DNA of 64,000 nucleotides from Gnetum montanum (GCA_015680685.1 MNCI01004869.1:69920-133919), one strand, 5' to 3'; shown: positions 11,691 through 23,830, numbered from the stretch's first letter. The notes: generated by a model from the sequence alone, not told the origin. Translations and numbers: made by a program.

Positions 11691-12338
11691 AAATTTCAAC
11701 GTACCTCATGTATAAGGTATGGGTGCTTTTGCTTCTTTTTATGAGCTTGATGTTGATTTTTGACAGGTTTGGAGGAGCCTCAAAGAGATGTTGATGAATA
11801 GGATAGACCAATGGAGGGAATATCATATTTAAGATGAACTATTAATTAAGAATGGAAAGGTATGTGTTTCTAATTATGATTTTAGAAAAAATATTTTGTT
11901 TGAAAAGCATTGTAGTGGCATGGTAGGTCACATGGGCAGGGATAAAACATTGAAACTTATGGGTAGGCACTATTTTTGGCCTGGTATGGCTACAAAAGTT
12001 TCAAAATTTGTGAAGTGCTTGACATGTCAAAGGTTCAAAGGAAGTAAAGGTATGGATGGACACTATACATCATTACCAATTCCCAAAGGTCCATGGAAAA
12101 GTGTGTTAATGGACTTTGTGAGTAATATTCCAAAGACCAAGAGTTAGAACGATGCAATTTTTGTTGTTGTGGATAAGTTCTCCAAGATGACACATTTTAT
12201 TTCATGAAATAAGGTGAGTGATGCCTCTCAAGTTACAAATTTATTTTTCCAACGTGTTGTGAACTTGCATGGTATTCCTTCGAATATTGTTAATGATAAA
12301 GACTCCAAGTTCACAAGTCATTTTTGAAGGTCCCATTG
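11691..12338 (+). pseudogene. G integrase, N-terminal part
   Basis: A zinc-binding HHCC module is visible at 11905-12050 (KHCSGMVGHMGRDK, then CLTCQRFKG). The core starts with MDFVSNIPK, has the first Asp in FVVVDKFSKMTHF and the second in [12 protein letters not shown]. The frame breaks off at 12338 where the LTR of T1 begins. The remainder, with the Glu-containing segment, is at 38302-38773. Confidence 0.9.
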
Positions 12339-13246
12339 TAACGAGTGGTAGAGTTATCCCAACACTCTACCATAAAACTCACGAGTGCTAGTGAGCGACT
12401 CAAATGTAATCCATGGATGGACAATGTAATTAGGCTAGTAATCGATGTTAAGTTTAAGATCGATGCCTTCCCACTTCAAGTTAGTGAAGTTCAAGTGTAT
12501 GGTTAACTCTTAGTGAGGCATATAATTAGTTGATGTTGCTAGGCTCTGATTAATCCTAGTTACAAAGATAATAAAAGTTGAGAATAACAATCTAAATCTA
12601 TGTAATGAAGATAAAATAAATCTACTCTAGCCTATAACAATGAGCATTCGATCCTGGTATATCATACATGCCTTGGGCTTCTGTAACCATTACTGGGTTT
12701 CCAAGTGTTATGCTACTAGGTGAACCAAGTAATAACACCACTATGATTACCAAATGATTACAATTATGTTCTCGAAACTAGTCATACTCATTCCACATTA
12801 TTAATGAACATGTAAAGTAAAGTACTTTGAAAATGTAAAGAGTTAACTAAGTAAACATGGAAATTAAGCTAAATAAACTAGTAAAACTAATTTGATGCTA
12901 TAATGATAAAAGGAAATCGTAATCTTTACTTTTGAACATGAACTATACCTAAGTACACTTCACTTGAATAAATATTTTGTACAACTAATCTACACCACAC
13001 TGTTGGCATTCACTCCATTGGTAAAACTATGAAAAAAACTGCAAGAGTTTCACTAAGATTGGAATGAAAAGTTATCAGTTGTGCATCCAAGTGCTAGTAT
13101 TTATAGGGTTACAAAGATCCTGAGACATTGCATCAACGATGATGTAGGATGGACTATGACATGGTAGCTATGATATTGTAGCTACGATATCGTAGATATG
13201 ATATCATACTTATGATATCACATGGTTGCAAAAATTGACTTTATCA
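12339..13246 (-). mobile_element. 3' LTR of T1
   Basis: 908 bp, aligned along its length with 55765-56638. On the minus strand it starts TGATAAAGTC and ends CTCGTTA (CTCATCA in the other copy). A TATA-type box lies at 13098-13105 (minus strand). The polypurine tract abuts the LTR at 13247; its clean form, GTGGGGGTA on the minus strand, is seen in the other copy next to 56639. U3 carries a 14-bp-phased palindrome array. Confidence 0.88.
13158..13219. repeat. 14-bp-phased GATATC palindromes in T1 U3
   Basis: Six-base elements start at 13158 (GACATG), 13172 (GATATT), 13186 (GATATC), 13200 (GATATC) and 13214 (GATATC): exactly 14 bp apart each time. The flanks extend the symmetry, as in TACGATATCGTA and TATGATATCATA. 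The same array occurs in the 5' LTR remnant at 38241, 38255 and 38269, and in the other copy at 56578, 56592 and 56606. Confidence 0.9.
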
Positions 13247-13439
13247 TATCCTCATGACTAATTGGAAACTTGTCCTTGAGTTGAATAAAAATGAGGATAG
13301 ATTCCCCTACAAAATTGGGAGGTAAACATAACATGACATAACCAACTATTTACATAACTTTTGTGGATGTTGCATTGGTGTGTTTACAAAATGACATAGT
13401 ACCATGACAAAACAAAACTTGGAGTAGCTTGATGTAGCC

Positions 13440-16233
13440 TTATGTGCCTGATGATGGAGTCTCTTCCATCAACTTATTTCCTTTATCATCAAGCTTCTAG
13501 AATTGATAATGATTCACGAGTGCCTAAAGTTTCTCTGCTTCTATCCTTGGGTCATGTGCCATCCATGCTTGTTAAGAACTATTTAATGGAGCTGGTACAT
13601 CTCATGGGCATGGTAGTTGCAGAAACATTTTATTAGCCTTTACATACCAAGCTACAAACTATCGTCTCTCATCCTCAAAAGCTTTGGCTACCTTTTTGAG
13701 TTCTTGGTAGTTAAAAATTCTTTATGCTAAATTCACTGCTACATCCTTTTACCCTTGGTAGCTAGCTTTGATAATCTCAAGCTTAAAGTTTATGACATGT
13801 AGTTTCTATACAACATGTTTTCTAACAACAAACTCCTTCTCATACAATCCATACACAATTGCTACCTATTGTTCAAGATTATTTCTTAGCCTTCTTGTTG
13901 TTAACATGGCTAGATTAGCATACCGAAGGTTTACTAATCCCATGTATTTTGTCAAATCCTCTATTTACATGTCCTTATTCTTTACTTCAACTTGGTGGAC
14001 ATGAGCAAGGCTATCCAACATGGATTGACAATCTAGATTATAAGTAGAGAATGAAGTGATATTGACCTTCACCATCCAGATTTGTTTCTCATTGATTTTT
14101 TTATTCATGACCACGTAATATCTAAAGTATTCCTTAATGCTTTCATGTTTTTGGACTTCATTTTTCCATGCCCTTATTTTAATTGTAGATATCTATCAAA
14201 TTGCATGGACTTCTTCCATTGACAAGTCCTTATTTTCTCAGGCTAATTTATTGATGTCCTGGTTAACTCTAAGAAGTTATTCTCACAATTGGTGGATGCT
14301 TTTCTTGAGAATGTTCTTTTGCTTTTCTACATTAGTCAACCTTATATTGTCACCAAAAAGCTTCTTGTTCTCTTATTCTAATGTTATGAGGGCTTTGCAA
14401 TGTGCATAGATTTGTTCTTCTACAACTGAGGCATTTCACATCGCCTTTTCCCTCTCCATATCAACTTTGATGTTGTGGGTAATCAGTTGCTTCACTTGAT
14501 CTATTTTGAACTATTCAAGTTTGTTATGGGCTATGAACTATGTAGGATCTCTTCTTTTAGCTCTCAAGGCTGCTAATTATTCTTGTAACCATGCACCTCA
14601 TTTTCTGTGTGTTTTGCCCTTATTTCAACCATAACTAGCTTTCCTTTGGTGGCAATGAGATCATACTTCACTATAGTGATATCATTAGCAATATCAAATA
14701 GATTCTGCATGACCTAGCCTATCCGTAGTAGTTTTTCTAGCACATGTTCATGTTTTGCAGTAGTCATTGAGGTACCAGAAAGCATTTAAGCATCTCTCTC
14801 TCCAAAAATATCAACTAGTGGCATAATAAGAATGTTGAAGGATTTTTTATATGGTCAATGAAAACCTAAGAGGCTCTTATTGCATCCTAGTGCTACATAA
14901 TCACTACTATGGCACCTTCACCAATCTCTAGCATCACTTGGAATGATGTAGCATTCTCAAAACTTTGTTGTACCCAATCATCCTCTTCATCTATCTATAA
15001 TGACACTTGTCTACTTATAGGATCTATAGAAATTATGGGCCTAACTATGCTCTCTCTAACCCTATAGAGGTTGGCATCCTACCTTGTTCCTCAACTTATT
15101 GTATCTACAATTTGATGTAGATGGCTCATCGATGGACTATATTCTTGTGGAAAAAGTGGTGGATCTTGTTGTTATTATTTTCATTCTCCAACTAGTGCCT
15201 AGCTACTAGAACCTACTAATTGTTCTTGACTGGTAGCCAGAATGTTACTGGCAAGAGCTAAACCTACAACTCCCTTTGTCCCTGCTAGCTTTTCTAGTTG
15301 ATCTTTCTTAGGAAGCACTAGCCTTTACATCTCCACATAGGAAACACTCTAGGCTTTTCTCAAGACATCATTAGTCTATCCTAAGATTCCTACTTGTTTA
15401 CATAGCTTCCTTATTAGGCAGGGGAATGGCAGTGTTGGTTTCCCCATCTTCTTCTCCTTGAACCACCTTTGAATTTCTAGGAAGAGCAAATGAAAAATGT
15501 TGATGTTGAATTTTCCCATCAAGATTGCACTTCCTCAAGCCACATAGGGTGAAATTTGATTAAGCCATTTGGTTGGGAACAAGTGGTACATCCCAATGTT
15601 AAAATAGATCTTTGCTTCGATAGTCACCTTGCTGTAATCTTTGTCTTCCCTATCAAAGGCTCTTTACAACCAAAATTTCTTGCCATCTATATTAGACCTT
15701 ATGGAAATTTGTACCATATTAGCCCCTTCATTTGGGATGTTCAGGGCTTTGACAATTGGCTCTACTAAATAAGATACTAAAACCCCTTCTATTCTTGCTA
15801 TGGTATCATATTTCTTATTCTGCCAAAATTGATAAGTTTCTCCTAAATACCATTCACCACTTTTGAACAATGTAGGTCATAAGGGAGATGCTTGAAGTTT
15901 CATCCTCACTGCCTCTAAAGAAAATTTCATGAATGGCCCAAAGTTTAATTCCATGATGACCGTGGACATGATAGACTTTACTTGGATGGCTTGTAGACAT
16001 TCAATGAATAATGTGAGACATTGTCCCTTTTCTGGTGTTGGTGAGACCTCTACTTCTACTTGTGCAAAGTATTCAATAGTAAGAGTTTATCAGTCGATGC
16101 TAAACGATTGAGCCTCCTACCCTGCATGTTTAGCTTGGGTTGTTTATTCTTCCATTTGGCCTCTCCTACAACCTATTGGTATTTTGTCATCTTATTGGGA
16201 AGGTCCTTTAGATGCTAGGCTTTTCAAGGCCAT
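13440..16233 (-). pseudogene. T1 ORF2, additional gene after pol, decayed
   Basis: On the minus strand this begins at an ATG at 16233 (MALKSLASKGPSQ) and runs toward the polypurine tract. It aligns with 59629-56840 and, more distantly, with ORF2 of T2. Shared landmarks are SGEWYLGETYQFWQNKK followed by GVLVSYLVEPIVKALNIP near 15850-15700, and ATSFQVMLEIGEGAIVVIM near 14930. The rest is rich in Lys, Glu and hydrophobic residues and may be coiled coil. Athila elements often carry an extra, env-like gene in this place, but I see no clear signal peptide or membrane anchor. Many stops. Function unknown. Confidence 0.75.
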
Positions 16234-17100
16234 CTACAATCAATAAGAGTTTGGGTTTATTAAAGTGTTTTCATTAATTCTTAATAGTTTATTATCCTTC
16301 TCGTACTCTTGTTTTGATCAAATTCTTATCTTATCATGATTACAAAGTTAGAAAAATTTCAAAAAGAAACCCCCAAGTGTTATGTTCCTTACTATTATGA
16401 CCTTTCATAGTTATCATTTCCCCATTTATTGTACCCTTATTTCGTTGATATGGTCATTTAGGAGAATTGATTAAGTTCTTCAGCTGAAATTTGGTTAGTT
16501 AGGTATAACATTCTTATTATTCTCTTATACTTACCCTTAATAATGTCTTCTGGTCATTAGAAAATTTTGGCTCAAATTTTTGGATGTATGAGCACTAGAC
16601 CCTCCCTCCCCAACAACTAAGTTGAACACTCTAGGATCAACAAGGTATAAGAATCATAGAAATTAGAGCTATGGTGAGGAAGTTATCGCTTCAAAAAGTT
16701 AGGTTGCTAGAGCTCAAAAAAACTACAAAGCTCCTCTTGCTATGAAATGGTAGAATGAAAAATTTCTCTAACTTCCATGCATATATATACTATTTTTTAT
16801 ATGCATGATGTCATTGATATGACATCATAGCTATGACATCATATGGCCTAACACATCGTAGCTATGAGATCACCAGTAGAAAATTTTTATTTTTAAGCAA
16901 TTTTCAATGGAAAAAATGAGTCAATTGGATGATATGGTAGACATAGAGACTGTCTAAAGGGTCATAGATTATAAATGATTCTTAGAACTCAAAAATTTAT
17001 CTTTCAAAGTCTTAAGAAAGAAATTTCAGGCAATGAAAGTTTATGGAGTCGGTATGAAATGATATGAAGATTTTGAATTATCAAAGAGGTTCTAGGATGG
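16234..17100 (-). other. T1 leader upstream of ORF2
   Basis: Non-coding stretch just 5' of ORF2 on the minus strand, aligned with 59630-60490. It contains a pyrimidine-rich spot near 16600 (C-rich in the other copy near 60000-60020) and a U3-like module at 16785-16871. Similarity between the two block copies stops at about 17100. Confidence 0.6.
16785..16871 (-). promoter_or_regulatory. U3-like module upstream of ORF2
   Basis: Palindrome-like hexamers GATGTC (16807), GACATC (16821) and GACATC (16835) are exactly 14 bp apart, the same phase and similar flanks (ATAGCTATGA) as in the T1 LTR. On the minus strand they are followed by an AT-rich TATA-like stretch near 16785-16800, and ORF2 starts about 550 bp downstream. 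The other copy keeps the spacing (60213, 60227, 60241) with a TATA-like TTATAAATAG on the minus strand near 60200. A promoter role is inference. Confidence 0.45.
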
Positions 17101-18064
17101 TGTAGGAAGCATTTATTAAGTTTGCATCATTTTGGAAGTACAAGATGATGTGGAATTACTTATCAAGTATGAGATACAACAATTATATAAGTCAGTCCTT
17201 TCCAAAGCAAGCTTCAGCCCTTAGTACCCTTGTATAACAATGCCTAAAAGTGTTCATGGATACTCAAGGAGTTGAATATAAGACATACCTATCAAGAAAA
17301 ACACACATGTTAGTATCACCAAATTTGGAAAATAACACTATATTATACACAACGATAAAGTAATGATTAAATATATAGTAAGGTAAAATGGACTGTAGAA
17401 GGGATTGCAAAAATCGGGATGTGAGGTGTCTTACCATGAACATAATGAATCCTTCTATGTAATGTATAGTTAAAGTAATCATTAGCCTTTTCATCCAAGA
17501 TTCAAACATAGTCCAAACCACTTTCCAGTGACATTGCATTATTTCTTCCCTAAAGCTCAGAACCATAAGACTACCATTGTTGCAAGGAGTATTACCACTA
17601 GGCACTACTATTCAAGGAAGGATTTTATTAATAGTACACTTTTTATTTTTTATATTTCTGAGAAGCCACCTATCTTCAAATATGGGTAACATGTCTTTCC
17701 AGTGAAATCCCAAGAAACTTTATTTTGTGCTTTTATTTTATATTACTATGTTAACCTTATCAAAGGACTACCTTTAGGCATGGGTAACATGTCTTTCTAG
17801 TGACATGGAAAGGTAGCACTTATTATACTCTTACTTTCATTTTTCATTAGAACTTAAGATAATAATACATCCTTTTTAACAAAATAAAACTTATAGCAAT
17901 AATCCTAGAGAATCAACATGTTCTCTTAATGTTACATCCTTCATTCCCACTTGGTTCTTCAAGTTTCTATCTAGGCATAGTGATCATAGGTTTATTCTTA
18001 GTTTTATTATGAGAAGAATATCATTATGGCCATGGTAAGAACATTTTATTATTGGAATGGGTGG
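17101..18064. other. Unassigned stretch left of T2
   Basis: Probably T1 internal or host DNA; no protein domain recognised. An imperfect direct repeat of about 97 bp is visible, with ATGGGTAACATGTCTTTC at 17682 and 17779. A 113-codon open frame on the minus strand (17605-17264) has no recognisable domain. Confidence 0.45.
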
Positions 18065-18069
18065 ATGGA

Positions 18070-18911
18070 TGATGAGTCATGATTCATTGGACTACATCGA
18101 TAGGATCCCATCGACACATATCCATCAATGCCTGGTTTGATGCATCAATGCATACGTGTCAACATAGTGTCTTGTTTTGCCAATATAAATGCACACACCC
18201 ACTACATTTATGGCATTTGTTATTAAGTAGCATAGTCAAGCTCTTTCAATTTATTTCTTTTAGATTTAGAATATTTTCTAAGTGCCTGCAGTAGCAGTTG
18301 AGATGTGTACGGATCTTTATTTGAGAACTAATGTACATGGACACTTCAATGTGGAATAAAGACAAGCTTTCTTAATAAACCTTGCAACACTTGGACATAG
18401 CAAATTATTTACTTAAAGAATTTACCATTCATGTAATTTATTTTCATGCACTAAAATAATTAATTAGATTCAAATAATTAATGCACATAAGTATGACCAT
18501 CTCAACCATACATTAATGCTTGGTAATCCCAGTAGCACTTATGCCTCGTAAACTAGTAACCTTGCAAGGTGTTCAAAATGTGTACAGTGGATGGGAAACG
18601 AATGCTTATGTTAGGATTAGTCTAAAGAATTAATTAGTTCTTAGATTAATTAAAAATTTAATTACTCCATTTTCTACACTAAGGTGAAGTAAATGAAAAA
18701 TATAAAAATGATACAAATCATATACCTCAGTTACATGCGCTATACCGTTATACCTCACAAGTCAAATTTGAAAGACAACAATCACATCCTTGAGATTTGC
18801 TACCTAGTTACTATGTACTTAGAGAGCTAAAGTCTATAGAATTTGATCATTTTTCTTAGTGAATGTTGGTCATTCATATGGTTGGATGTAGGGACTACTC
18901 ACTGCTCATCA
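18070..18911 (+). mobile_element. 5' LTR of T2
   Basis: 842 bp, begins TGATGAGTCATG and ends ACTGCTCATCA. TATA box TATAAAT at 18184-18190. U3 carries ATCGAT (18096), ATCGAC (18110) and ATCAAT (18124), exactly 14 bp apart. Aligns throughout with 29253-30131. Confidence 0.93.
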
Positions 18912-18931
18912 TTGGCACCATTACTAATTAC
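18912..18931 (+). other. T2 primer binding site (tRNA-Asp type), decayed
   Basis: TTGGCACCATTACTAATTAC follows the LTR directly. Plant Athila-type sites read TGGCGCCGTTGCCGGGGA, complementary to tRNA-Asp. The mismatches are mostly C/T or G/A. The equivalent sites of T4 (47085-47108) and T5 (63185) have decayed at other positions, which supports the assignment. Confidence 0.7.
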
Positions 18932-19149
18932 TTTAGTTAGCTACATGCGCTACCTATGAAGTTAGTGAGATTATCTAACAACATTGTAACAAACCTTAAA
19001 GTCAAAATCATTAAGCAAAATAATAATAAAAAGCACACTATTTTTACAAGAACCGATATGATTTCTTCTTGTAGGAAAGATTCTTCACCACGATTCACAG
19101 GTGATTCCAATCAACAAAGGAAAGAAGGCACAAAACCACCCATGTCCCA

Positions 19150-21640
19150 ATAATGTAGAGTGATCTATACATATCTAGATGAGTATGATCTAGATTTTAC
19201 CTTCATCTTACATTAGGATGAGCAACTGTGGTGAAGGGACATGGAGAACAACATCGAGTTTCTACTGGATCACTCAATTCCTACGATGCTGCTCCATAAT
19301 GTCATGAAAATGGCCATCGCAAGACTCAATGTTGAGTATGGGCTACAAGATCATTCCTACCAGGATTATCATCCCACAAAAGCTCAATAAAATAAGGATT
19401 GGTAGATGAAAGCTTGCTATGAGGCATTAAAATAAAAATGATTCACAAACCCCTTATTCTTGCTAGGCCAAAAGGAAGGAGAAGATCCCTTTCTAGGAAC
19501 TTTTCCATACACTAATTTCCATCCTCTCTTTAAGGAGGAGGCCCTTAATCAAAATCTACACTCCATTGTAGATAACCCTAGTTTTGGAAAGATCGAATCC
19601 CACAATTGTCAAGTCTCAAAGGGAGGGAGTCAAGGTAAGAACATTGATAAGCATCACGTTGATGATAAAAATGATGATCATGATTAGGATCAAAGAAGAG
19701 GAAGTAGCATGCACCATTCTAGTGATAGTCCTCCTTCCTCTTTGTTTTCATCATCCTTATCATCTTCCTCCTCCAACTCTAATCAAAGTCGTAGATGAAT
19801 AGGTCATGATGGAGGTGATCAACAAGATAGGGATGATCACAGACCCTCTTAGAGCAGCAAAGGCCAAGAGCATGGGTAATCAAGGACTGTCCACCATAGA
19901 GAAAGAAGGGATAATAGATGGCATCATAAGCATCATGGCCATTACAAGGGCCATGACTATGATGAAACTCTTATTACAACTATAAACATGCTCAACATTG
20001 TGAAGGCCATAAGGATTCCAACAAGACACATGAAAAATAGCTAGATCAAATGGTTGGACATGAACAATACCTCTAAGTATACAATTCTAATTCATAGAAC
20101 CATCTCCAAGTATTTCACGATGCATGCATCTTACAAAACATTGAAAATGAATGGTAGAAATTAAAGTTGTTTCCTAGAATACTCATCAAGAAGGTTGAAA
20201 GCTAGTATCAGTCCTTAGAGCTAGAATTAATTAGATGATGGAGTACAATGCTTGAACTCTTCAACAACAAGTATCAAATATACTCCTAAGTGTCTAACCT
20301 AAGAAGGAAAATCCAAGGTTAGAAGAAAGGAACATATGAATCCTTGGATGTGTCCATGGGTAGATATTACTCTTTATTACATAGATTCCTAGGCCATGAA
20401 TATTGTTAAAGGAAGTAGTTGTACCATATCAGAGATGGACTCCCGACAAAAATGAGGAGAACTCTTGGGATCAATACCTAAGGGAAGCTTTTATAGCTAA
20501 GAGTTCATCAAATCCAAAGGTTGATTGAGCAAGTGATGAAAAAAGAAGATGAGATGAGGAAAAGAGAAAGTGCAAAGAAGTATAACTAAGACCTTTCCAT
20601 TTGCAAAAGGAAGGTTTGATTTTGCAATAATGTAGAGGAGGCATCACTTGATGAAGTGGTGTAATGCAAAACCTTGACCATACAAAAATCTGTTTCTAAA
20701 ATATCATCCAAGATAGATAAAATGTGGGACTCTTTGAATGAAAAGTTTTAGATTACTCTTAGAATTATTGAGGAGTCCAAAGATCAAGGTAGTAGTCATG
20801 ACCAAAGGAGAAAGAAGGAAGTTGAACATGTTCATCAGAGGAATAAGGGCAAAGCTACTACCATTGAAGAGGTTATGGATTCTAAGATAGATGATGATGG
20901 TGGATGTGACATCTACCAATATGATCATTCTAAGGGATGTTTTCCAATTATGTCACACTTGCATAAATTTGGGGTGTATGCTCTAAATCCTAGATTGGAA
21001 AAAAGGAAAACATCCAAGAGGTTTCCTTATCCTCAAGGAAACTATAAGCAATTTCACCAATAAGCCTACTATTCAAGTGGATCTTCACTTCACACTCACA
21101 AGCAATACCAATAGTGGTAGCACTTAGAGTTGTGGGGGATGCCACCACCAATATAATAGTATCCTTATCAACAACCAAATCTATATAGGTACTATGTTCA
21201 GCAGCCCATTTCTCTACATGACTCTTCTAGTTACACCTCTTTATAACACCACTACTCTGCTCCTAAGTATTATAGAACAAAATCTCTAAGAGGGGAGTTC
21301 CCATTTCCCCATTACCCTCCTCATCCTTCTGCACCTATACCTTCACCCTCAACTCAGTTGCCACCCACTCCATCTATGTAGGGTAAAATTCTAGCCAAAC
21401 TATAGTAAAGAAATGCTGCAAGGGTTGTTAACCTACAACTGCCTCCCTAGCCAAGTGGTTTAGACACTAAGCCCTTGTAGACACCTACGATTGTTGATCC
21501 TTCTTCTCCTTCCTCCTCTGGAACATCCTTCGAGATCCCTTCAAGCTAAACACCTCCCAAGGTGCATATTATCATGTTAACCCATGTAGTCACCTAATGG
21601 ATAAAGGTTGGCCACTTTCCCAAGAAGATTTTGATTCTGG
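19150..21640 (+). pseudogene. T2 gag, decayed
   Basis: The frame is heavily broken. Recognisable parts: an N-terminal region with HSIVDNPSFGKIESHN (about 19560-19610), shared with T5 and T4; an acidic and His/Asp-rich stretch (19640-19700); and the capsid part at about 20330-20480 with YESLDVSMGRYYSLLHRFLG and LPTKMRRTLG. A Cys/His cluster (CDIYQYDHSKGC, near 20908) may be what is left of a zinc knuckle. Pro/Ser/Tyr-rich sequence (21180-21560) separates it from the protease. Confidence 0.75.
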
Positions 21641-22040
21641 GAGTTCCCTCATTTACTTGCAAATCATTAAGAATGAGCCATGCAAGGCTCTTATGGACTC
21701 AAGTTCTAGTGTCAATTTTATCTCACATGAAATGTACAAGGCTTAGAACTTTCCTCCTCTCAAGAAGAGAAACATTCATCTTGAGTTAGTAGATCATTCC
21801 ATCATCATCTTTTTGGAATTGGTGAAGGACATTATGACCACTATTCATGGGTGGTCCTATCCTGCTAACTTCTTAGTGATCCAAGTAGACAACTGCAAGG
21901 AGGACTTCCCAATCATCATTGAAAGAGCTTGGATAAGTACAATTGATAAGCAATTGGGAATTAAAGACCTCTCCTTAGAGATTTCTAAGAAAAATGACTT
22001 TGGAAAAATAAATAGAAAGCACATTCCATGCATCACGTAG
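21641..22040 (+). pseudogene. T2 aspartic protease, decayed
   Basis: Reads CKALMDSSSSVNFISHEMYKA, then HLELVDHS, a strand with WSYPANFLVIQVDN, and IIIERAWISTIDKQLG, the plant gypsy protease pattern ending where others read ILGRPFL. The active site is Asp-Ser-Ser in place of Asp-Ser/Thr-Gly. T3 and T4 also have Asp-Ser-Ser. One in-frame stop at about 21744. Confidence 0.8.
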
Positions 22041-22289
22041 AGTGACACAGGGTGTTACTATGTGCAGAAATTATGAATAGTTAAAAGTACAACAGTCACA
22101 GCATGTAGGCACTATGGAAATGTCATAGAAATTCAATGGTTCCTATATGTAGTAGCCACAAAACAAGAGGATACCTAGTGGTTAACAACTAAATCTAAAA
22201 GTAGTTCAACATTATGCATGGAACAAACTAAGAGCCTAACAAGTGCCTACATTGAAGGCAGGGATAAAATATAGTAAATTCATCACCAA

Positions 22290-23830
22290 CTCTCTGATGA
22301 ACCTAATGACACCAATTGGGGAAAGTTGAAAATCCCTAAGAGCTTTAAATAGTAGCCACTTGAGTTAAAAACTCTACCAGCCAGAATGGAATATGCTTTT
22401 CTAAAAAATGGCAAGTTGGTCACTATCAATGTCAACCTTGATTCTATGTAGAAAAAGAAGTTGTTGGAGGTGGTCAAAAACTGGTCAATAATCTTTGCTT
22501 GGTCATATCATGAGCTAACTAAAATTGATCCAAAGATATGCCAGCATCACATCTACATAGATTCCTTCATTAAACCAAATAGATAGCCATAGTAGTGGTT
22601 GAATCCCAAACTGAAGTAGATTGTCAAAGAGGAGATTGAACAATTCCTCAAGATGGAGCCCATCTATCTCATTATAGATAGTGAGTGAGTTAGCCCATTT
22701 GTGATTGTGCCAAAGAAAGGTAAAAATGGAGGGTCTACATTGATTTTCAAGCTAATGAACATGGCAACATTCAAGGATCATTTTCCTTTTCCATTTGTGG
22801 ACTAAGTGTTGGACACAATTTCTAAGCATATTTACTACAACTTTATGGATAGTTATAGTGGCTATGAAAAATCTAGATTGTACTAGAGAATCATGCCAAA
22901 ACTAATTCATGAGTCCCTAAGGAACTTTTGCATACAGAAAGATGTCATTTGGCCTATGCAATTCCCCTACCACATTCAAACACCTTATCCTTAGAATTTT
23001 CCAATAGCAAATTGGTAGTGGGATGGAAGTCTTCATGGATGACTTCTCCACCTATGGGAATACATTCAAGTAAGTCCTAGACCATCTTGATCAAGTCTTG
23101 AAAAAGTGTGCAGAGAAAAACCTTAGGCTCAACTGGTAGAAAAGCCACTTGATGGTCCATGAGGGCATTATTTTTAGGCATATAATTTCTTAGGAAGGTA
23201 TTAAGGTAGACCCTAAAAAAATAAGGGTCATCCAAGGAACTACCAAACAACCTAAAATAGTTAAAGACATGAGGTCATTTCTTGTTCACACTAGCTACTA
23301 CTGGTGCTTCATCAAGAATTTCTCTAAAATTACCAAATCATTAGTGGAGTTGATAAATAAAAATGATCCATTTGTCTGGACTAAGAAATGCAAGCATGCA
23401 TTCCAATAGCTTAAGAAAAAGCTCATGAAAACTCCAATTCTGTGAGTACCTGACTAGCCTAGACCCTTCTACATCATGATGGATGCATTTAATAATGCCT
23501 TGGAAGCCATGATTATGCAGTTGAATGATCAAAAGCATCCTTACTATATCCACTATGCAAAAAAAAGCATTGTGGATGCACAACTAAACACCACCATGGA
23601 GAAAGAATCGATGGCAATGGTCTATGACTTAGAAAACTTTAGATACTATGTGCTTGGGTACAAGGTGTTTATGCACACAGACTATAGTGCAATTTAGTTC
23701 TTGATGTATAAGACAATGATAAGCCCATGTGTCATACAATGGTTGGTGATCTTTCAAGAATTTGATCTAACCATGGTAGATCAAAAGGGGAGTGAGAATG
23801 TGATTGTTGATCACTTGTCTTAGTTAAGAT
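22290..23830 (+). pseudogene. T2 reverse transcriptase and RNase H, decayed
   Basis: The linker (LPARMEYAFLKNGKL) and RT are Athila-like: NPKLKQIVKEEIEQFLK, VPKKGK, NMATFKDHFPFPFVD, and the catalytic VFMDDFSTYG, intact near 23030. RNase H follows: WTKKCKHAF, then PFYIMMDAFNNALEA, KHPYYIHYAKKSIVDAQLN, MEKESMAMVYDLENFRYYV and the terminal VIVDHLSXLRWDN. A frame shift is visible around 22870-22990, with many TAG stops. Confidence 0.9.

Noticed and set aside
12339-13246. Host promoter suggested by the GATATC array and TATA box
   Set aside because: The segment has LTR termini, an adjoining polypurine tract and a second copy, so it is an LTR; no host gene follows.
17264-17605. 113-codon minus-strand open frame in the unassigned stretch
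   Set aside because: No domain recognised, biased composition, and no second copy in the window to show conservation; not called as a gene.
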